Below are positions 56,501-64,000 of a stretch of 64,000 bases of DNA, one piece after another. Source of the stretch: Onthophagus taurus (Eukaryota > Arthropoda > Insecta > Coleoptera > Scarabaeidae); assembly GCF_036711975.1 (NCBI RefSeq), contig NC_091976.1:23622001-23686000 (forward strand), in the 5' to 3' direction. How positions within the stretch are numbered: the stretch's first letter is position 1; each line of letters begins with the position of its first letter. Below the pieces are notes generated by a model. The model saw only the letters and a list, made by a program, of their open reading frames with translations. It was not told the origin of the DNA and ran no database searches. The translations under genes were made by a program, and so were the position numbers.

Positions 56501-59251
56501 TTCGCGTTTAAAATAATTTTTCTCAGTATAAACAATATGACTCTGAAAAGCTTTCAATAGCAAGTGATAAGTTGGTACTATTGAATTGCTACAGTTTTAA
56601 AGGTCCCAGTTGCTCCAAATATCACCATCATTTGGTTCCATTATACTGTAATGTTTCCCACTCACCTCGGATAGTATCAATGATGAGGGAGTGCTCGAAA
56701 TATCTTTTGCTTATAATGGTATAATATAAGATAATATATATAATATAATGCTATAATTATAATTTGTCTCCAGAGGATTACTATACATAGCAATAACCCC
56801 TTTCCCCAGCCTCCCCCGGCTTACTCTTCGTTTCCTCGTTGCCACCAACTCCACCAATCTATTTACTTCCTCCGCCATCTCCCCCAGCATCTGTCTCCAG
56901 TCCATCACCTCCTCCCTCAACTCACTACACACCACCAGAAAGTGTAAAGACTCCCTGCCCGTCCAATATCTATTCTATCGATACCTTTCCTTTATCTCCG
57001 TTCTTTTCTCATGCATTCCCGCATCCCTATCCCTGCCCTCCAGTTGTCTCTACATCTTAATCCCATCCTCCCTCTCTTTTCCTGCCACCTCTTCCGTTGA
57101 ATACCCCACCGTTCTGGACTATTCCACCCTTTCTCGCTGCCCACAACGACTCATTCGTACTTTAATCTCTCTGCGGCACTCCCCCAAGATGTTACAACAC
57201 AACCCAACCTTCATTTCTTCTCCTCGGATTATATACCCCGGCGTCTCATCCTCTAACAGCCCTTGCTCCCCGCATCCCTATATCTCCATCCCATACATCA
57301 TAACGCTTTTTATCAAGCTCTCAAACATTATTCTCCTTTTTCCCACATCTCTCACTTTCACTGCCATCATTAAATCATTTTTGTATATTGTACATTTTTA
57401 CTACAGGGTCCGGCAAAATGATCTCCCACATTTTGCAACACCACTGTGCTCGTATCACTGAAGAGAGGGAGAGTTTAGCGTATTTGGTTGGTAGCTCACG
57501 CCTTGCCACTTCAGTTGTCGTCATGAATTGGACGTGCCTTCATTATCGAAACATTTATGAAAAGTAACGAATCTGTAATTACAACGCAAAGAACTTTTCG
57601 TACTCACTTCGTGCTTCGTAGACATGATCCGGTTCTATATCAAAAAATAATACCGTTGTGGGTTTCAATTCTAGAGCCACAGGTTCACCCTTAAAAAGAA
57701 AATCAACTGGTAGACTCAAAAGTGCTCTGACACCTGAAAATGTTGCAGCTGTAAGAGAAGCGGTTGAACGATCTCCTACCCGTCCATCTGCTAAACATGC
57801 CTCTGCTTTGCGTTTGTCAGATCGTTCTGTGAGAAGCATTTTACACGCCGATCTGAAATTCCACCCATACAAAATGATGATTGTGCAAGAACTTAGTGAA
57901 TGGGACTGGAAAAATTGCAGAGTATGTTCCAACGATATTCTTCAAAACGTCCCACAAAATGCTATTTTGATAACGAGTGACGAAGTTCAATACAGCAATA
58001 CGTCAGCAATTACAGGAATATTCACGAGCAGCAATATGCCAAGAAATTACAGGAATATCGCCCCAAATTGCTGGTCGAGTGATGGAAACTTTCAGAAATC
58101 AGTATATCGAAAAAAATGGTCGCCACTTCGATTCTGTAATTTTCAAAATAAAAACAAATGGCATAGCATACATTTTCAGTTAATAAATAAAAAGTTTAAA
58201 TAGCAGTACAATGCCGTTTTTATTAAAGATTAAAATGTGGGAGATCATTTTGCCGGACCCTGTAGTTTGTATTCTAAGTATGTGTACTTCCTTGATCAGT
58301 CCTCCTTCTAACCCCTTTACAAAATTCCATCATGTTCGTTTTGTTTCCGTTCAACTCCAAATTCTTCCCCCTTAAATACCTTTCCAGAGACCACATCATT
58401 ACCCCCATCTCATCCACCTCTCTCGCGATCACTACCAAGTCATCGACATACTATCAGTATGCCTTCTATGTCTGCAGTGTATAAAACAAACAAGGCTAGA
58501 CTAAGCGGATATCCCTGCCTCAATCCTCTTGTCGACCAAAACATTTCGTTTAGTTCTTCTCGCACCTTTATTCTCTTGCTTATAAAAATACCCAGTTGCG
58601 AATTGATTGCTTCTCAGTATCTTGCGGTGTCCCGAAAATAATTAAGAATGACTCTCAATACATCCCAATATTTTCCACCAACTCCCAATTACACCATAGG
58701 ACACACAATTACTTCAAATTTGTCTTAATAACTCGTAACCAATAATGAGTAAGAATGGCTCACAATATCTTACTCGCTATTAAGAGGAATAGGATTCTTA
58801 TTGGTCTCTGTATCTTAGCAATATTCTTAAAGACGCCAGGAAACTAACTTAAATGAACTCCTAAAACGTACTAGGAGCAAATTTCTTTTGGTGGAAATCG
58901 TTTGTTTCTAATGAGCAAACAAGTATATAGCCGTAATTGAAAGGATTTGTTTCTTCAATAGATTTACTCTGATTATGACTACGCTAATGCTTTAAAAATT
59001 AAGGAAGCGTCAACATAATTCGAGACTCTAATTAGAGGAAAATGCAACATGTAGTATGGATTTCCTTAATTAACATAACCTAGAATCCAATACTTTAGAA
59101 ATGATCTTTTAAGTTATTATTTTGCAATAATTAAAGCTTACCATTAACATGATTGATATAGTAGTGTCCGATTTGGCCATCGTAGGCTTCCTCCCAGCCA
59201 ACGGGCAACTCGTTCCCAATGCAATCCGCGAATGTCTGCGGTTTCGTAAAC
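44528..59251 (-). CDS. kibra: Kibra (WWC1 family), Hippo-pathway scaffold, 5'-partial
   Basis: An apical scaffold acting with Merlin and Expanded to activate Hippo/Warts and restrain Yorkie. Visible exons in transcript order: 59251-59142, 54293-54199, 48318-48210, 48145-45184, 44732-44528; phases join, giving about 1159 residues. WW2 is split over the first two ([20 protein letters not shown] .. [11 protein letters not shown]). It has Leu instead of the second Trp, as is usual for Kibra WW2. WW1 is outside the window. Coiled coils follow, including [20 protein letters not shown]. The C2 domain is at about residues 523-648 of the big exon, with an acidic run (residues 727-753) after it and another coiled coil near the end. 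The last exon begins EKMAFFTRI, as in vertebrate KIBRA, but is longer and ends GVEV, a possible PDZ ligand. The neighbouring last-exon ORF is therefore not a separate gene. Confidence 0.93.
48400..48870. promoter_or_regulatory. GC-rich island 1 in kibra intron
   Basis: GC-rich and CpG-rich in an AT-rich intron, about 80 bases upstream (transcript sense) of the exon at 48318. Long ORFs on both strands here are probably a by-product of composition. A TEAD-type site TTGGAATGTCC lies at 48797-48807. It may be an alternative promoter or an enhancer. Confidence 0.45.
49440..49800. promoter_or_regulatory. GC-rich island 2 in kibra intron, GGAATGCG sites
   Basis: Contains CGCATTCC at 49463-49470 and GGAATGCG at 49743-49750, plus the weaker AGAATGCG near 49682 and 49791. 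A (CGA)n run sits near 49498. Confidence 0.5.
49960..50900. promoter_or_regulatory. GC-rich island 3 in kibra intron, GGAATGCG sites
   Basis: The largest island. CGCATTCC at 50000-50007, GGAATGCG at 50283-50290, GGAATGCA at 50319-50326, and CATTCC at 50695-50700. It has many overlapping ORFs in different frames with no recognisable protein family. CpG density is high throughout. Confidence 0.5.
51160..51570 (+). pseudogene. Non-LTR retrotransposon RNase H relic
   Basis: Reads [20 protein letters not shown], the first catalytic Asp region of RNase H in Jockey/I-type elements, then a frameshift and a TVFQAEV-like motif. It is antisense to kibra. Confidence 0.7.
51593..51823. repeat. Two copies of the CTAGAACTAACAC hairpin family
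   Basis: A full copy at about 51593-51715 has the core GGGTTTAACCGCACGTCTCT and CGGCTAAACCC. At about 51748-51823 there is a shorter copy in which the arms meet directly without the GGGTTTAGCC core. This shows the arms can exist as a simple palindrome. Confidence 0.75.
52022..52373. mobile_element. Complete MITE with TACAGGGTGCCCATTATGTA ends
   Basis: The first ~35 bases are an inverted repeat of the last ~35 (ending CATACATAATGGGCACCCTG). Length about 352 bp. A truncated relative is at 34560-34876. Confidence 0.75.
52375..53760. repeat. Duplicated ~520 bp segment around a short TIR-like insert
   Basis: The unit from ATTAATACCAACCTTAATTT to AAATTCTTAAAATACCACTG occurs at about 52387-52935 and again at about 53277-53745. 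The minus strand of each copy reads EELPPDMV followed by KILEDTE and [10 protein letters not shown], so the unit contains a decayed coding end. Between the copies (52950-53150) lies a stretch rich in ATTGACAAT, ATATTGTCAAT and CACACG/CGTGTG inverted words, resembling a small element. Confidence 0.6.
53990..54180. promoter_or_regulatory. GC-rich island 4, directly downstream of a kibra exon
   Basis: Contains GGAATGCG at 54075-54082 and a GC-rich flank up to the exon at 54199-54293. Small ORFs on the minus strand have no recognisable family. Confidence 0.45.
54390..54700. promoter_or_regulatory. GC-rich island 5 in kibra intron, GGAATGCG sites
   Basis: GGAATGCG at 54449-54456 and at 54586-54593. 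The 138-codon plus-strand ORF here (54398-54814) has no recognisable family and ends in low-complexity sequence, so it is not called as a gene. Confidence 0.5.
55260..55540. promoter_or_regulatory. GC-rich island 6 with CATTCC sites
   Basis: CATTCC at 55328-55333 and GGAATG at 55458-55463, with a (CGA)n microsatellite at about 55365-55388. A related GC-rich, site-free stretch lies at 54860-55130. Confidence 0.4.
55640..56700. other. AT-rich kibra intron sequence
   Basis: No element or gene is recognised. Phrases such as CTTCCAAATGCTCCC and CTTCCAAATACTTCC recur loosely, which may be a faint repeat. Confidence 0.35.
56760..57404 (-). pseudogene. Non-LTR retrotransposon, 3' coding part
   Basis: Read on the minus strand: [20 protein letters not shown], then MYGMEI and [12 protein letters not shown], the region after the RT domain in R1/Jockey-like elements. 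The minus-strand sequence upstream (58263-58640) is the RT itself, so the two were continuous before the insertion at 57405-58263. Confidence 0.65.
57405..58263 (+). mobile_element. Tc1/mariner-type element, internally deleted, nested in a retrotransposon
   Basis: Ends are ACAGGGTCCGGCAAAATGAT, continuing CTCCCACATTTT, and the exact reverse complement at the right, flanked by TA on both sides. The plus-strand ORF 57658-58203 has the N-terminal helix-turn-helix region ([40 protein letters not shown]) but lacks the catalytic core, and it ends in a C-terminal piece. It is a deletion derivative with well-kept ends. Confidence 0.8.
58263..58640 (-). pseudogene. Non-LTR retrotransposon RT relic
   Basis: The minus strand reads [20 protein letters not shown] and then [20 protein letters not shown], the catalytic Y-x-D-D box and the following region. 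The 5' side has stops. It continues at 57404 beyond the nested DNA element. Confidence 0.8.
58650..59140. other. AT-rich kibra intron sequence
   Basis: No element or gene is recognised. Confidence 0.35.
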
Positions 59252-59329
59252 CTGTAACAACGAAAGAAGAACGAAACGTGAAAAATGTGTATAGAGTAGT
59301 GTGTAGTAGTTGTGTTTCTTAGCCTCTCC

Positions 59330-59670
59330 TCTTTTATACCGTTACGACGACGACGACTACGACGAAGTTAATGGGCAGCGGCCGGTGGCGCCACCTATTA
59401 GCTCTTGCCGGCGATACCGCCGGGAGCAGGTGAGCCGATCGCGGATTCTTGAGCAAAAGGTCAACATATGCGTGTGCGAATGAATAGTCGACCGAGTTCA
59501 ACTCTTCGGGTGTTCATGTATTGAAGATGGAAGACGCGTTTTTTAATCGATTTGATGAAATCCGCGCGTGAAGATTTTGATACATTCCTCGACGGTGTTT
59601 TTATGTGATAGCAACACCGGAAAACGCCGACATCGAGGTGGTCATAAAAAACGACATTCCGCGGTTGGGA
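59330..59670. promoter_or_regulatory. GC-richer stretch 7 upstream of the WW exon
   Basis: CpG-rich with a (ACG)n run near 59344 and CATTCC at 59583-59588 and 59655-59660. It is weaker than the islands downstream. Confidence 0.35.
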
Positions 59671-59699
59671 CCGATTTTCACTTGGTGAAAATTGAGTTA

Positions 59700-61050
59700 G
59701 ATATATAAAAATAACTTTTGATGATTCCTATTAAAAATATTTTTGGTTGTAATTTCGTAAATGGTTTGATAGGCAATTTTTTATTTGAAATTGCTCAATT
59801 GGTGTGAGTAACAGGAAATCTGTCGATGCAGGCGCGATTTTGGAGTCGTTATTCGGTTTATAAACAGTAATCGAAACCGTTTAATTGCGAATTTCTCTCC
59901 GTACCAACGTGAGTCACGTAGTTTACCACGTTCCTAAACACGAATTCGATTCTATAGAAAATAAATAACAAAATAAAAAATGATTGGGTTTTCGATTGAA
60001 AGGGAATTTGAAAATATTTATTGCTTATCACACCCCTGTGAGTCAGAGTTAATTTTTCAATCATTTAATTCAACTGAATCGTTTATCAGTAACCCGAATA
60101 GAACGCAAATCTGGGACTCGTTTTTTTTCCTTTTTGATACGCCTTGATAAGAATGGAATGCATGATAGTGCTCCCGCCGAATAATCAGTTATTGACATTA
60201 CCCGACTTGGTTATATCGTTTGGTTATAAATAAATTGTTTTGGATTTGTATTTTTTTATTTTTCGTTATCGACGCAAAATTGACGTAAAACCCTTTTTAG
60301 CAGTGTAACTAAAAATATCAAAGATATATCAAACGTAAGAAATATTTCTTATCCTTTCTCATACGATTGACGTAACATATTTTGATAAAACAAACTGAAT
60401 AACATGTTTAGAAAATAAATTTGAAGATTTTTGGTTGCGCATTAAATATATTAATATCTTATAAGTAATAGAAAACAATAGATGGCGCTAATATACAACA
60501 TCAAAAAGCTATATATATATTTATTCCAAATTAGTAGCAAACATTTTTGGCTAAAAGAATGCGATGATATAGAAATCGTTTATAAAAATAAAAATGTTAT
60601 AGAAGTTGGCTAGAGAATAGAGAAAGATGAGAATTAACCTTGAAATTTTTATTGCAAAACTTGGAATGCGCCTAAAAATAGTGCGTTTTGTGTCGGTTAA
60701 CTCGAACGACGACCACGAAAACAAAAACCTCGATAGGTTAAGGTTACTTAAGTATACCAATTTTCTTCCTTATAATTTAATAAATTCCAAGCTTTTGAGT
60801 ATTTTACGAAATCTTATCGTGCCACTTAAAGATAATAATTTTTGTAAAAGAATCAACCTTACGAAATAGTTTATATTAAATATTAGAACCAAAACTAGGA
60901 AACCACGTTAGAAAGTATACGAGACTCGTTTAAATCTACCCACAACTCTGTTCTTATATAACTAATTAATCGTTGTCACGTAATAAATAAATTAGCAAAT
61001 ACATAATAAAAAGTATGTAAACATAGAAAACTGATTTAATGCAATCAAAT
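59700..61050. other. AT-rich kibra intron sequence with isolated GGAATGC sites
   Basis: Mostly AT-rich. GGAATGCA lies at 60155-60162 and GGAATGCG at 60663-60670. TAGATGGCGC lies at 60479-60488. No gene is seen. Confidence 0.35.
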
Positions 61051-61059
61051 TTTTCGACA

Positions 61060-61430
61060 CTTCCTGTGTCATCATCTTCTGTGTGTATCTCCGAAGGAAT
61101 TTCGAATGGTCAAATACGCTGATGATCCAAAAGAGGGGGTCCCCCGCAAGACAAGAAGACGCGAGTGAGAGAGTCTATTTTTATCCGGACTGAGAGCCAC
61201 TCGTGCACTTGTTGGGTTTCCAATTTTAGAAGCCGAATTCCGCCCGTCCGTCGTCGACCGGTCGCCCCGCTGTCCCCGGATCCGGCCCATTCAAGCGGAT
61301 GGTGCGGAGACCCGCGGGTCCAGGGGGCCTCGGGCACATTCCGGGCGTATTTTCGTTTTTGGCCCATAAGGCAATAGCGAGCGGCGCATTCTCCGCATAG
61401 CGACCCACGCGACGATTTATTTTCGGGATC
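61060..61430. promoter_or_regulatory. GC-rich island 8 in kibra upstream intron
   Basis: High GC and CpG in AT-rich DNA, with CATTCC at 61337-61342 and the weaker CGCATTCT near 61384. ORFs occur on both strands with no recognisable family. It may be a promoter or enhancer of kibra. Confidence 0.4.
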
Positions 61431-61549
61431 GCGATTGTAAAAATATCTTTCTGGATTCTCAATACTTCCTTCGTCTTGTTTAGATCGATAGATGAAAACA
61501 AATTTTTCCTTTTTTGAAAAGTAATTTAATATTCTTAACAATTTTGAGC

Positions 61550-63740
61550 ATGTCTAACGATTTTTATTATTATTTATTAAATTAATTATTAATCTTCATC
61601 AAAATCCATTTAATTTGATACCAAACACGACATATTTTAAACAAAAACTAAACGTTGGAAATAGAGTTTATCTCGAAAAATTGAGATACTCGTCCTAACT
61701 AAATATCAAGTTAATAACTTTATTCGTTAGGAACTCTTTAATTTAATACCAAACACGACCTATTTGCCACAAGAATTTTAAATATTTCGGATTTTTAGAG
61801 ATTTATCTCGAACATTAAGATACTTACTATGATTTTTAACGTTTAAATCAACTCTCTTCACGCCATGTTAATACAGCGGCTTGATATATTGGAGCCCTAA
61901 CCCAACTACGCGCGATTAGAAGAACTAAAACATTGGAGATAGAGTTTATCTCGAAAATTGAGATATCTCATCTTAATTGAATATCAAGTTAGTAACTTTA
62001 TGGTTAGGAATTCTTTAATTTAATAGCAAACACTATCTATCTATTTGCTTATCTATCTACACACGATCTATTTGCCCCAAATATTTTAAATACTTAAATG
62101 AGATTTTTAGAGATATATCTCGAAAATTAAGATACCTACTACGAGATTAAACTCTCTTCACGCCATGTTAATATATGGGTTTGATATATTCGAGTGCCAA
62201 CCTAACCCCACATGATTAGAAGAACTAAAACATTGGAGATAGAGTTTATCTCGAAAATTGAGATATCTCATTTTAATTGAATGTCAAGCTAGTAACTATA
62301 TGGTTAGGAATTCTTTAATTTAATCCTAAAGACGATCATATTTATATTTGGGATTTTTAAAGATATATCTCGAAATTAAGATATCTACTATGATATTTAA
62401 TGTTTAACCATCTCTTCACGCCATTTAATACGTCGGCTTAACATACTCAAGTGCCAACCCAACCTCGCGCGTTTAGAAGAACTAAAACATTGGAGATGGA
62501 GTTTATCTCGAAAAATTGAGATATCTCATCTTAACTGAATATCAAGCTCGTAACTTTATGGTTAGGAATTTTTTAATTTAATACCAAACACGATCTATTT
62601 GCCACAAAAATTTTAAATAAATGAGATTTTTAGAGATATATCTTGAAAATTAAGATACTTACTATATTTGATGTTTAAATGAACTATCTTCGCAATATAT
62701 TAATACATGAGATTGATATACTCGAACCCAACCCAACCTCCAGCGATTAGAAGAACTAAAATATTGGACATAGAGTTTATCTCGAAAAATTGAGATATCT
62801 CATCCTAACTGAATATCAATTTAATAACTTTATTGGTTAGGAACTCATAAATTTAATATCAAACTCGATCTATTTGCCACAAAATTTTAAATAATTGGGA
62901 TTTTTAGAGATATATCTCAAAAATTAAGATATTTACTATGATATTTAATGTTTAAATTAATTCTCTTCGCGACATGTTAATATATGGGCTTGATATATTC
63001 GAGCCTCAACCCAACCCCACGCGATTAGAAGAATTAAAACATTAGAGATGGAATTAATCTCGAAAAATTGAGATACCTCATCATAACTGAAGCTAATAAT
63101 CCATAAATAACCATCCTAAGTAATCCTAAATAAGACTAAATCATCCTAAATAACCTAATTATTTTATTGTATTTGCCACAAAAAATTAAATTATTTATTA
63201 GAAAAACTAAAACATCGGAGATTTTGAAGTTTATCTCGAAAAATTGAGATATCTCATCCTAACTTACTATCAAGTTAGTCACTTTATTGGTTAAGAACTC
63301 TTTAATTTAATCCTAAACACGATTTACATTTATATCTATATTTGGGATTTTTAGAGATATATCTCGAAATTAAGATATCTACTATGATATATAACGTTTA
63401 AACCATCTCTTCACGCCTTTTAATACATCGGCTTAATATACTCAAGTCCCAACCCAACCTCGCACGATTAGAAAAATTAAAACATTGGAGATGGAGTTTA
63501 TCTCGAAAAATTGAGATATCTCGTCCTAACTGAATATGAACTAAGTTTATTGGTTAATTATACTAACATTATTGGTTAAGAACACTTTAATTTAATACCA
63601 AATATAATCTATTTGTCACAAAAAATTTAAATATTGGAGATTTTTAGAGATATGTCTCAAAAATTAAGATCCATACTAACAATAAGATATTTATATAAAT
63701 AATAATAAATATATGATAAATTTAACGTTTAATTATTTCT
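61550..63740. repeat. Degenerate tandem repeat, ~290 bp unit, seven to eight copies
   Basis: Each unit has in order GTTAGGAACTCTTTAATTTA, CACGATCTATTTGCCACAAA, TTTTTAGAGATATATCTCGA, TCTTCACGCCATGTTAATAC, a CCAACCCAACC run, AGAAGAACTAAAACATTGGA and TTTATCTCGAAAAATTGAGA. Unit lengths vary from about 250 to 320. A further partial unit runs from about 63840 to the window end, so the array probably continues. Confidence 0.8.
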
Positions 63741-64000
63741 TTTTACCTTTCGATAAATGTGGTGAAAACGATGTATTAAAAAGATTTTTTTTTTATATCT
63801 CAATTTCTATCTTTAATCTTTATCTCTAATTTTTTTTTTATCGAAACCACATCGTGTTTGGTATCAAATTTTAGGATTTTTAATCGCGATGACTATGGTG
63901 TATAGGAACCTATGTTTAAAGCAAGTTTCCTCATGTCATGTTAATACATGGGCTTGATATACTCGTGACCTAACACAATTAGTTAAGGGTTTATGAAAAG

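Overview
The window is nuclear DNA from an insect. The genes are split by short AT-rich introns with GT/AG borders, and the noncoding DNA is AT-rich and packed with decayed Tc1/mariner, Tigger/pogo, hAT, Jockey-type and Gypsy elements. A beetle is my best guess, but that is inference. All gene models were assembled by hand from reading frames and splice sites.

Layout. 1-2103 (+): 3' part of Sec24, a COPII coat cargo adaptor. 5012-20160 (+): complete mini spindles/XMAP215 in 14 coding exons, with several introns inflated by transposons and tandem repeats. 20680-23350: hAT debris and an inverted-repeat-flanked relic. 23475-24917 (-): complete RBM22 splicing factor in 4 exons. 25790-27600: a Tc1 relic split by a retrotransposon piece. 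27701-32147 (+): complete heparanase (GH79) in 5 exons. 32573-39959 (-): complete NF-YA in 5 exons; a 6.3 kb transposon-filled intron splits its DNA-binding domain. 42036-42969 (-): two small tandem paralogous ORFs of unknown function. 44528 to at least 59251 (-): kibra (WWC1 family), with the first WW exon outside the window. From about 61550 to the end: a degenerate ~290 bp tandem repeat.

The genes are unrelated housekeeping or signalling loci rather than a pathway cluster. RBM22 and heparanase are divergent; heparanase and NF-YA converge, with 425 bp between their stop codons.

The most interesting noncoding signal is in the kibra introns. Several GC-rich islands in otherwise AT-rich DNA carry repeated copies of the octamer GGAATGCG, which fits the TEAD/Scalloped site. 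Kibra acts upstream in the Hippo pathway, so these islands could be Yorkie/Scalloped feedback enhancers. Other points of note are a CCAAT-rich region just upstream of NF-YA, a hammerhead-ribozyme-like motif in msps intron 7, a recurrent long-hairpin repeat family with the core GGGTTTAGCCG/CGGCTAAACCC, two long hairpins in introns, and the tandem small-ORF pair.
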